NCBI GenBank assembly: GCA_964619265.1
Contig: CAZUCE010000003.1
Coordinates: 214,131 to 278,130, forward strand
Direction of reading: 5' to 3'
From: CAZUCE01 sp964619265
GTDB taxonomy: Bacteria > Planctomycetota > UBA1135 > GCA-002686595
Length of the DNA stretch: 64,000 nucleotides
The position numbers and the translations under genes are program-made. Below are positions 35,424-42,656 of this stretch, piece by piece. The number at the start of each line of letters is the position of its first letter. The first letter of the stretch is position 1. The notes beneath the pieces were generated by a model that saw only the letters and a program-made list of their open reading frames with translations, was not told where the DNA came from and ran no database searches.

Positions 35424-36611
35424 ATGGCCGCGCCGACATTCGCTAGTGCGCTTTCGGTGCACCCCACCTCGGGCAGCGCCGAGAGCGAGGTCCTGGAAGC
35501 CCTCCAATCCACGCTCGGCGGCGCCACCCCCGACTTGCTCGTGGTCTTTGTGACCCACCATCACGGGGCCGCCCTGGAAGGCCTCGGCCGGCGTCTGCGG
35601 GGCGCCACCGGAGCCCGGCATTTGATCGGGTGTACCGCCGAAGCCGTCATCGGGCCGAGCCGCGAGGCCGAGGGCGAGCCCGGACTGTCGATTCTGGCGG
35701 CCTGCCTCCCGGCAACCGAATTGCGTGCCTTCCGTGCCGTCACGGTCGCGGACTCCGACGGCGACCTAGAAATCGACGGAGGCCCGACCATTCTCGACCC
35801 GTCCCTGGCCAGCGCCTTGGTCTTCGGCGAGCCCTTCAGCTTTGCCGCCGAGCTGTTTCTCGAGCGCTTTGACCGCGACTGGCCCGGTGTGACGGCGGTC
35901 GGCGCGATGGCCAGCGGTGGCCACGGTCCGGGGCAGAACCTCCTGCTGCTCGACGACGAAGTCTACGGCGACGGCGCGGTTGGCCTAGCGCTCGAAGGCC
36001 CCCACGAAATCGCTCCCGTGGTCAGTCAAGGCTGCCGCCCGGTCGGTGAGCCGTGGGTCGTCACCAAGGTCGTCGAGAACCGGATCCTTGAACTAGCCGG
36101 CCGCAGCGCGCTGGACGTGCTCAGCGAAACCCTGACGCAGATCCCCGACGGGGATCGCGAGCTGCTCCAGCAGGGTCCGTTCCTGGGCCTCGCCGTCGAC
36201 GCCCGCAAGGAGTCGTTCGAGCGTGGAGACTTCTTGGCCCGCGGAGTTCTCGGCGTCGCCCGCGGAGACCGCAGCGTGGTGGTCGCCGACGAACCCCGGC
36301 GCGGGCAAACCGTACAGTTCCTCGTGCGCGACGCGGCTTCGGCCACCGAAGACCTGCGTTCCTTGCTGGCCGAGGAGGCCGAGCACTTCGAGGCCGATTC
36401 CACGGGCGCGCTGCTGCTGACTTGCAACGGCCGCGGCAGCCAGCTATTCGCCGAGCCTCACCACGATTCGCTGTGGCTGGCGCGCGAGCTCTCCACGGAC
36501 TTGCCCGTCGCCGGCCTGTTCGCCATGGGCGAGATCGGTCCGATCGACGGCCACAACTTCCTCCATGCATTCACTGCGTCCGTCGGCCTGATCCGCACTC
36601 GCCGAACCTAA
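35424..36611 (+). CDS. FIST-domain signal transduction protein
   Basis: 395 residues covering FIST_N (about 20-210; L-L-V-V-F-V-T-H-H-H, L-I-G-C-T-A-E-A-V-I-G) and FIST_C (about 225-375; L-L-T-C-N-G-R-G and P-V-A-G-L-F-A-M-G-E-I-G-P near the end). FIST domains are sensory modules thought to bind small ligands such as amino acids, and here the protein has no output domain. It is the first gene of a same-strand group with the rhodanese protein (10 bp on) and CysQ. Confidence 0.9.
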   Translation: MAAPTFASALSVHPTSGSAESEVLEALQSTLGGATPDLLVVFVTHHHGAALEGLGRRLRGATGARHLIGCTAEAVIGPSREAEGEPGLSILAACLPATELRAFRAVTVADSDGDLEIDGGPTILDPSLASALVFGEPFSFAAELFLERFDRDWPGVTAVGAMASGGHGPGQNLLLLDDEVYGDGAVGLALEGPHEIAPVVSQGCRPVGEPWVVTKVVENRILELAGRSALDVLSETLTQIPDGDRELLQQGPFLGLAVDARKESFERGDFLARGVLGVARGDRSVVVADEPRRGQTVQFLVRDAASATEDLRSLLAEEAEHFEADSTGALLLTCNGRGSQLFAEPHHDSLWLARELSTDLPVAGLFAMGEIGPIDGHNFLHAFTASVGLIRTRRT

Positions 36612-36621
36612 TTCTCACCCC

Positions 36622-37155
36622 ATGGAATTGATCGCCCTCTCGATTGCCCTCCTCGCCCTCGTCCTCGTCTTGGCGCGCGGCAAGGTTGCTTCCAGCTCAG
36701 ACCTCGAAGAACTGCGCACCGACGCGCGCCGTCGCATCGAGAACCTGGCAAACGAGATCCAGGAAGAGAACGGAAAACTGCGCCAGCTGCTCGCCCGCGT
36801 CGCTGCGGGAGAGTCTGTGGACGCGGAACAAATCGAAGAGGGACGCCTGTGGCGAGACGTAACCCCAGAGGAAGGCAAGCAACTCGTCGAAAAGGGCGGC
36901 CTTCACCTCCTCGACGTTCGCACGCCCCAGGAAACCGCCGCGGGGATCGTTCCTGGAGCCTTGCAAATTCCTATCGATCAGCTCGAAGGGCGGCTCGACG
37001 AACTCCCCACGGACGGCAAGCCGATGCTGATCTACTGCGCAGTCGGAGGTCGTTCTTCGGCAGCTTGCGAGTTCCTGTCCACCCAGGGTTTCAGTTCGCT
37101 GATGAATCTCGATGGCGGCATGTCCGCCTGGTCCGGGCCAACCCAAAAGCCCTAG
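36622..37155 (+). CDS. Membrane-anchored rhodanese-like protein
   Basis: 177 residues. An N-terminal helix (about 2-19) anchors it, a short coiled coil follows (about 30-65), and the rhodanese domain spans about 75-175. The active-site loop is Y-C-A-V-G-G-R-S, with the catalytic Cys present. It is expected to carry sulfane sulfur, facing whichever side the anchor dictates. The gene is 10 bp after the FIST gene and 6 bp before the CysQ gene. Confidence 0.9.
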   Translation: MELIALSIALLALVLVLARGKVASSSDLEELRTDARRRIENLANEIQEENGKLRQLLARVAAGESVDAEQIEEGRLWRDVTPEEGKQLVEKGGLHLLDVRTPQETAAGIVPGALQIPIDQLEGRLDELPTDGKPMLIYCAVGGRSSAACEFLSTQGFSSLMNLDGGMSAWSGPTQKP

Positions 37156-37161
37156 CAGCCC

Positions 37162-38061
37162 GTGGCAGAAGGACCCTCCCGGACTCCTCTGCATCGCCGG
37201 CACTCGACCGGCTCTCCCTTCCCCCCAGCCGCGCCAAGTCCATTGAGCCACGCCCCCACCGACTCCGAAATCGCACGCGACCTAGAGTTCGCGAATCAAA
37301 TTGCCACCGAGGCCGGCCAGCGCTCGCTCGGCCTGCGCGAGTCTGGACGCTGGACCGAAGAGAAGATCGTCGGCGATGTAGGCGACCAAGCGGCCGACGG
37401 CCTGCTCCAGGGTTACCTTCGTGGACGCTACCCCGAAGACGGAATCCTCTCCGAAGAAACCGTCGATACTCCCGAGCGACTCGAACGCCACCGCACTTGG
37501 ATCGTCGATCCACTCGACGGGACCAAGGAATTTCGCACCGGCCGCGAAGACTGGGCCGTCCACGTGGCGCTAACGGTCGACGGGCAGCCCGCCCTCGGCT
37601 CGGTCGCGCTGCCGAGTCTTGGGGCCCTTCTGTGGGGCGTAAGCTTGGAAGGCCGCGAACGCTACGGCTCGGTCGGTCTCGACCGCCCGCTCGAGAGCGG
37701 ACAAACGGCCAGCCCATCCAAACTGCGCGTCGTCTGCTCGCGCAGCCACACGCCGGACTGGATGGAACGATTCGTCTCCGAACTGGACGCCGAAGTCGTT
37801 CGCTGCGGCAGCGTGGGCTACAAAGCCAGTCGCTTGCTACTCGGAGAAGCCGATGTGTACCTGCACAAGAACGGGCTCAAGGAATGGGATACCTGCGCCC
37901 CCGAGGTCATCGCACGCTCGCTGGGCTGGCACGTGTCGCGGCTCGACGGTAGCGCCCAGCGCTACAACTTGCCCGACCCGCGCAACGGCGAGTTGATGAT
38001 CTGCCGTCCAGCCGATACGGAACGCGTGATCGCTGCTGCGAAAACGGCTGGACTCCTTTAA
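37162..38061 (+). CDS. cysQ: 3'(2'),5'-bisphosphate nucleotidase, CysQ-like
   Basis: 299 residues in the inositol monophosphatase superfamily. The metal-binding motifs are present: E-E in S-E-E-T-V-D, D-P-L-D-G-T, and W-D-T-C-A-P-E. CysQ removes the 3'-phosphate of PAP left over from PAPS use. That matches the ATP sulfurylase and APS kinase genes about 23 kb away, though IMPase-type activity cannot be excluded. The frame starts with GTG at 37162, but the first 28 codons are Pro/Ser-rich and a TTG at 37243 may be the true start. Confidence 0.8.
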   Translation: MAEGPSRTPLHRRHSTGSPFPPAAPSPLSHAPTDSEIARDLEFANQIATEAGQRSLGLRESGRWTEEKIVGDVGDQAADGLLQGYLRGRYPEDGILSEETVDTPERLERHRTWIVDPLDGTKEFRTGREDWAVHVALTVDGQPALGSVALPSLGALLWGVSLEGRERYGSVGLDRPLESGQTASPSKLRVVCSRSHTPDWMERFVSELDAEVVRCGSVGYKASRLLLGEADVYLHKNGLKEWDTCAPEVIARSLGWHVSRLDGSAQRYNLPDPRNGELMICRPADTERVIAAAKTAGLL

Positions 38062-38082
38062 GGCACCCGATCCAACTTCCCT

Positions 38083-38586
38083 TTGGAACGACGCGACTTG
38101 GTCACCCTGCGACCGATCTGGCTCTCGATGTCCGAGCACTTCCTCGACACCGAAACCCGCCACCAACTTCCCGCCACGGCACTGATCTGCGTCGAAGCCG
38201 GACTCCTCGACGAGGAAATCGAACGAACCTGGCGCTACGACGTCGCGCCAGTTCTCGGGCCCAACCTCAAGTCCTCCGCCGGGGAATGGCGCGGCTGGGC
38301 CGCTGACGAGATCACACAACGCATCCATGCCCGAAGCCGCAGCCCGCTCCAGGGCGTTCGGCGTGCCCTAAATTGGCCTCCCGATCCGCTTCCTGGCTAT
38401 CGCGAGGTTCTGACGCGGACGGCAGCCCTGCTTCGGCGGCACGCTCCGGGCGAAGCTCGGGAAAAGCTGGTCCACGAACTTGGAAGCTGGGCGCGAACCA
38501 AAATCGACGCAACCGAGCTCGCTAGCGTGGATCTTGCGCCGGAGTTGGACGAAGTTCTTGAGCCGGCCTTTCCGCGGACGGACTGA
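38083..38586 (+). CDS. Conserved hypothetical protein, DUF7079-like
   Basis: 167 residues with no signal or membrane segment. W-L-S-M-S-E-H-F-L-D-T-E near the start and Y-D-V-A-P-V-L-G-P-N-L, G-E-W-R-G-W resemble a family I recall as DUF7079, whose function is not known. The start codon is TTG; an ATG at W-L-S-M would cut the conserved part. It follows cysQ by 21 bp. Confidence 0.65.
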   Translation: MERRDLVTLRPIWLSMSEHFLDTETRHQLPATALICVEAGLLDEEIERTWRYDVAPVLGPNLKSSAGEWRGWAADEITQRIHARSRSPLQGVRRALNWPPDPLPGYREVLTRTAALLRRHAPGEAREKLVHELGSWARTKIDATELASVDLAPELDEVLEPAFPRTD

Positions 38587-38596
38587 CGGATCCGCG

Positions 38597-38676
38597 GCGT
38601 CCTTAGGCCACCGCCTCCTTAGGCCACCGTCTCCTTAAGCCACCGTCTCCTTAAGCCACCGTCTCCTTAGGCCACC
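38597..38676. repeat. 16-bp perfect-period tandem repeat, five copies, running into a stop codon
   Basis: Units start at 38597, 38613, 38629, 38645 and 38661. The consensus is G(C/T)CTCCTTA(A/G)GCCACC, and each unit contains CTTAGG or CTTAAG. On the minus strand every unit carries T-A-A, and the last unit (38661-38676) contains the stop codon and the final Val-Ala codons of the HD-domain gene. It looks like slippage amplification of the gene's 3' end. Confidence 0.9.
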
Positions 38677-39224
38677 GCCTCGACACGGGCGAGCGCCTTC
38701 CTAAGAGCGTTCGCCATTTCCGGTCCCACTCGGCCGGCGAGCTGTTCGACGAGCGCTCGTGACATCGCCAGGGTTCGGTCGCGTCCGCCCCGGAACATGG
38801 CCCAAACAACAGCTGCGTCGGGTGCCGCCTCCAGCTGGTCGGCCAGGCGGCTGAGGTTGTGCAACTTGTCGAGCGACTTGACCCGAACGGCCGGCTCGGA
38901 GAAGCCTGCGACCTTGTCGATGCCCGCCTGCTTGCGTTGCTCCCAGGTCTTGGTCTTGTCCTCGGTCAGCTCAGCGACGATTTCAGCGACCTCGGTGCCG
39001 AACTCGGACTCGATTCGTGCGGGCTCCCAACCGTCGCAGTCTTCGACCACGTCATGGAGCAGCGCGGCTTGGACGACGACCTCAGATTCGCCCAGCTGGC
39101 AGGCGAGCAAAGCCAAGCTGATCGGATGGATGGAGTACGGCGTCTCGGGCGAACCCCGGCGGAATTGGCCGGAATGAGCGCAGAGACAAACTTCGAGCGC
39201 TCGTTCGATTGCACCTGAGTACAT
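38667..39224 (-). CDS. HD-domain hydrolase, (p)ppGpp hydrolase (SpoT/MESH1)-like
   Basis: 185 residues. The HD motif is seen in A-L-L-H-D-V-V-E-D, preceded by Y-S-I-H-P-I-S-L-A, the order of the RelA/SpoT hydrolase domain. A later D-K-L-H-N-L supports this. No synthetase or TGS domain, so it is a stand-alone small hydrolase, probably for (p)ppGpp or related nucleotides. The last codons lie in the tandem repeat. It is 79 bp downstream of the DUF106-like gene. Confidence 0.85.
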   Translation of the reverse strand: MYSGAIERALEVCLCAHSGQFRRGSPETPYSIHPISLALLACQLGESEVVVQAALLHDVVEDCDGWEPARIESEFGTEVAEIVAELTEDKTKTWEQRKQAGIDKVAGFSEPAVRVKSLDKLHNLSRLADQLEAAPDAAVVWAMFRGGRDRTLAMSRALVEQLAGRVGPEMANALRKALARVEAVA

Positions 39225-39303
39225 GTTGGTCCTGTTGGGAACCTCTACGGGTCAGCGTGCCGAGCGGGCCGCGGGGAGCGTCGCGCTCCCCAGCGCACTC
39301 GGG

Positions 39304-40161
39304 CTAGATGGAAATGCCTAGGGGCTTGAGAATCAGAATGCCGAAAGCCATGGAGGCCACGACAAAGGCGAGCAGGACCCCAATCACACCGTCGGGCATC
39401 CAACGCAGCTCGCGGTCCGGGTAGGTGAACTTCACCTCGTCGATCCCCGTGTTGTCGAAGCTTGGCTCAGCTGGCCACAGCCACTGCTTCCAGAAGTTGC
39501 TCACCCGTTCGCCCGCCATCAACTTCGGCATGGGACCGTCTCCGGTCACGATGCGCTTGGTATCGGTCGAACCGTCGGGGAACACGAATTCGATGGTCTC
39601 GTCCCCGCTGCCGGTGGCCACGACCTCGATCCAGCCGAGTCCTGCTCCGGAGTTCCGCAACAGAGGCTGCTTCACTTCAAGAGTGTCTGGCAGCCGAATT
39701 TCGAGATCTGCGATCGCTGCCTCCTCACCTTCTTCCATGGCCACCTCGATCACGGTTCCACGACCGGGCAGCCATTCGCGGTGCTCTTCCCACTCGGGAA
39801 TCGGCGCGAACCCGAACCGACAAACCAGCTGGGCTAGCGCCAGCACGAACGGAATCGACAGCGGGATGAACGGGAGAATGTTCAGCCCCATGTATTGGAA
39901 GTTGCGTCCCAAAACCTTGCCAACTGCCTTCGAGACGATCCCCAGATCATTCTGGTAGATACGAATCTCGATCATCCCGGCCTTGATCTTGTCCTTGGTG
40001 GCCTTGATGCCCTTCTGGAACGAGATGAACTTGAACAGGATGAGCGCGATGATGCCGAACAGGCCACTCAAGATCACGATCGTGAGCTCGGGGCCGAGGG
40101 CACTGAACGGCTTGACGAGCAGGTCAAAGACCGTCGTCGCGGCGCGATTGATGGCGTTCAC
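39304..40161 (-). CDS. Oxa1-superfamily-like membrane protein (DUF106/EMC3-TMCO1 type)
   Basis: 285 residues. A hydrophobic helix (about 24-47) leads into a basic amphipathic segment F-Q-K-G-I-K-A-T-K-D-K-I-K and a second hydrophobic pair (about 92-115), the pattern of DUF106 proteins such as EMC3 and TMCO1, which are Oxa1/YidC relatives in archaea and eukaryotes. A beta-rich periplasmic-like insertion (about 120-250) precedes a final helix (about 257-280). It may insert membrane proteins or act as a scaffold. Topology and the charged segment support this. The sequence was not compared directly. Confidence 0.55.
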   Translation of the reverse strand: MNAINRAATTVFDLLVKPFSALGPELTIVILSGLFGIIALILFKFISFQKGIKATKDKIKAGMIEIRIYQNDLGIVSKAVGKVLGRNFQYMGLNILPFIPLSIPFVLALAQLVCRFGFAPIPEWEEHREWLPGRGTVIEVAMEEGEEAAIADLEIRLPDTLEVKQPLLRNSGAGLGWIEVVATGSGDETIEFVFPDGSTDTKRIVTGDGPMPKLMAGERVSNFWKQWLWPAEPSFDNTGIDEVKFTYPDRELRWMPDGVIGVLLAFVVASMAFGILILKPLGISI

Positions 40162-40213
40162 GGGGGGGAGAATACCGGCGAGGGAACCGGTGAGGAGCTA
40201 GTGGTGCGGGTTA

Positions 40214-40235
40214 GGCCGGCTCGAACGAGCCGGCC
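40214..40235 (-). terminator. Hairpin between the RHH and DUF106-like genes
   Basis: Perfect 10-bp stem GGCCGGCTCG / CGAGCCGGCC with a 2-nt loop, about 28 bp after the RHH stop on the minus strand. No T-tract follows, so it may be an attenuator or processing site between cotranscribed genes. Confidence 0.45.
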
Positions 40236-40262
40236 GAGGCGAAAAAGCAGCCAGGCTGCGGG

Positions 40263-40460
40263 TCAGCTGATGTAGCCGAGACCGCGCAGCTTCTCAGTGA
40301 TGTCTTCGTCGGAGGTATCCCCTTCGAATTGGGCGAGCTCGCGCTCGACGATGTGAGAGATGAATTCTTCGGCCGAAGCGTAGCCGGCCACCTCGGCGAC
40401 CTGCTTGGCGCGCTCGATGAGTTCCTTCTCGAGCTTGATTTTGTTTCCACCACCGAACAT
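40263..40460 (-). CDS. Small ribbon-helix-helix-like protein
   Basis: 65 residues. K-I-K-L can form the beta-strand and the two following helices fit the RHH pattern (E-L-I-E-R-A-K-Q-V-A, A-E-E-F-I-S-H-I-V-E-R-E-L). An acidic segment leads to E-K-L-R-G-L-G-Y-I-S. It is a paralogue of the RHH protein at 63521-63772 and ends with the same L-x-x-L-G-Y tail. It lies 57 bp downstream of the AP-superfamily pair and may regulate it. Confidence 0.75.
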   Translation of the reverse strand: MFGGGNKIKLEKELIERAKQVAEVAGYASAEEFISHIVERELAQFEGDTSDEDITEKLRGLGYIS

Positions 40461-40517
40461 GACGGGTACCTGTTGAGTTCTAGAGAGTCGGGAGAGATGT
40501 GAAAGACGAGCGAGCGA

Positions 40518-42656
40518 CTAGGGCTTCGCCTCAAAAACAGGCGAGCCGATCATGCCGTCCACCGGAGCCAGCCCGTAGTGGGCCAGCACCGCGACGGTGA
40601 GGTCCTCGAGGCCGTGGGCTCCGTCGAGCGGGGGTCGCGTGGAGAGCAAGATGCCGGCGACCTCCTCCGGAGCCATCAAGTGGCTGCCATTGAAGGTGTA
40701 ACCCAAGTTGTCCTGGACCACGTTCTTTGGAATCCGGCCCACAGAAGCCGCATCGGAGTTGTCGTACCCCGAAGCGTAGCCCACCAGGATGTCCGGAGCG
40801 TCGCCGATGCGCTCGGTGCCGACGTACTCCTCGGTGGCGATCGCCGCCCGCAGAATGATCTGGCTGCCGGTATCGGGGTCGCGGAAGGCCTCGAGCTTGG
40901 CCTTCAATTCGGCTAGCAGCGCGTCCTTCTCAGAGTCCGTCACGATGCCGCCCTCGTCGGCGTCCTGGGTCCGCGGGTCGTCGGTCTCACGGCCGGTCAG
41001 GTTCAAGTAAAGGCCGTTGAAGCCCATGCCGTAGGCGCGGGTTTTGGACCAGTCCACCACGCCGGGCGTCGAGATCGACACCTGGGCCGAACGCGAAACC
41101 TGCTGGGCTTTTTGCTCACGCTCCTGACCCTCTTGAAGGACCAGGTAGCCGTTTTCAACCAACCAGGTGTTTAGCGCGAACTCGCGATAGTAGGGCGCGA
41201 AGCCGTGGTCGCTCATCAGGATCAGCTCCCAGGGCTCGCCGTCCGCGTCCATTCGGGCGCGCAACTCGGCCAGCACGGGTTCCACGCGCAGGTAGATGTC
41301 GTCGAGCACTTCGCCGAACACGGCGTCCTGGCGCTCCATCCACTCAGCAGTCGAGCGATCCGCATATTCCGCGGGATGGTCCGGGTGCTCCGGGTCGGCA
41401 AAGCGCCACATCATGTGGCTCATCAGGTCGACCGTGGAGAAGTAGAAGAACAGCATCCCGCCTTCCGACTTCGCCAAGTAGCGATCCAGCGCGTAGTCCA
41501 TCATCCGCTGACGCTCGGTGTAGACCAGCGTGGACTGTTCGAGGAATTCCTCGGGCGTGATCATCTCGTCCTTGAACGAGCCTACGTCCTCGGCCATGCC
41601 TTGCGTGTAATAGGTGCCGATCGCTTCGGCGAGCTCGGCAGCCGCGTCCTCCGGCTGCGAAACCGGCATAGCCGGTGCCACCGGATCGATGTTCACCGGC
41701 GAGGCGATCATCTCGAACTTAGGCTCGATCGAACGCAGGTAAAAGCGAACGACGCCGGAGATGGACGAAGCAAAGCCGAGCTTGAATTTCACGCTCGCAA
41801 AATCGCTCCACTCGCCGACTTTTAGGGGCAGGCGCTTGGTCGCGGTGGCGATCACCGCGCCCTGCTTGTCGTCATCCAAGTAGACCGTAATTTCGGCCTC
41901 GGCATGCTCGCCGTGGCCTTTGTCCGGGCCGAGAACCCGCGTCTCGATCACGCCATCGATCTCGATCAGGTCATCGATCACCTTGTCGGCTTTCTCGATC
42001 GGAACCTGCGACCGAACCAAGGGGTCGGTTGTGTAAAGGCTGGCCTCGCCGTACGCCGAGTCGACCGCCGGAGTCATCATCCCCGGGAACGAAACGCCGT
42101 TGGAAGGAGCTACGGGGAAGTTGATCGGCATGCGCCAGATGTCGGCGGGGACCCCGGCATCAGCTAGCACTTCCCAGAAGGTCACGCCCGAGCGGTTGGA
42201 AACTTCGTCGCCGGGAAGCAGTCCGAAGAACTTGCCCGGACCGGCAGCCGTCGTAGACGCCGCCATGAGGCGCGTGCCCTTGTCCCGATGAATGAAGTCG
42301 TAGATCCCGTGTCCGCCGGGATCGCGCCCGGTGATGAAGTTGGTCCAGGCCACGGGGCTCTGAGGCGGGTTGGCCGTGCGCAAGGAGTGGATGCCTCCAC
42401 CTTGCTCGATGAGCCACTGCAGATTCGGCGTCCGCTCCGGATGCCGCTCGATCACACCGGCCAAGATCTCGGGATCCATGCCGTCGATGCCGAGCACCAC
42501 GAGCCGGGGGTGCTCGGACTCCTTGGCCACAGAAGGCACGGGAGCTGCAGCCCGGATCGAGCTGCTAGGTGCATGCACGACCCGCGGAGAGAGCAAAGCA
42601 CCGGTCACTAGAGCGCCGGCTAGGCCGGCCGTGCCGAGCGAGGAAACGAAATTCAA
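40518..42656 (-). CDS. Alkaline phosphatase superfamily (nucleotide pyrophosphatase/phosphodiesterase-like) protein
   Basis: 712 residues with an N-terminal signal-like segment. Metal motifs are V-L-G-I-D-G-M-D-P and L-M-S-D-H-G-F-A-P-Y; the nucleophile region P-Q-S-P-V-A-W-T-N-F-I-T-G offers Ser/Thr, not Cys. It is likely a secreted phosphodiesterase. A-S-P-V-N-I-D-P-V-A-P-A-M-P and the segment order match the upstream paralogue. It starts with TTG in a TTGA overlap with that gene's stop, so the two are translationally coupled. The RHH gene follows. Confidence 0.85.
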   Translation of the reverse strand: MNFVSSLGTAGLAGALVTGALLSPRVVHAPSSSIRAAAPVPSVAKESEHPRLVVLGIDGMDPEILAGVIERHPERTPNLQWLIEQGGGIHSLRTANPPQSPVAWTNFITGRDPGGHGIYDFIHRDKGTRLMAASTTAAGPGKFFGLLPGDEVSNRSGVTFWEVLADAGVPADIWRMPINFPVAPSNGVSFPGMMTPAVDSAYGEASLYTTDPLVRSQVPIEKADKVIDDLIEIDGVIETRVLGPDKGHGEHAEAEITVYLDDDKQGAVIATATKRLPLKVGEWSDFASVKFKLGFASSISGVVRFYLRSIEPKFEMIASPVNIDPVAPAMPVSQPEDAAAELAEAIGTYYTQGMAEDVGSFKDEMITPEEFLEQSTLVYTERQRMMDYALDRYLAKSEGGMLFFYFSTVDLMSHMMWRFADPEHPDHPAEYADRSTAEWMERQDAVFGEVLDDIYLRVEPVLAELRARMDADGEPWELILMSDHGFAPYYREFALNTWLVENGYLVLQEGQEREQKAQQVSRSAQVSISTPGVVDWSKTRAYGMGFNGLYLNLTGRETDDPRTQDADEGGIVTDSEKDALLAELKAKLEAFRDPDTGSQIILRAAIATEEYVGTERIGDAPDILVGYASGYDNSDAASVGRIPKNVVQDNLGYTFNGSHLMAPEEVAGILLSTRPPLDGAHGLEDLTVAVLAHYGLAPVDGMIGSPVFEAKP

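Noticed and set aside
38597..38676. Repeats considered as a CRISPR array
   Set aside because: The 16-bp units abut directly with no spacers.
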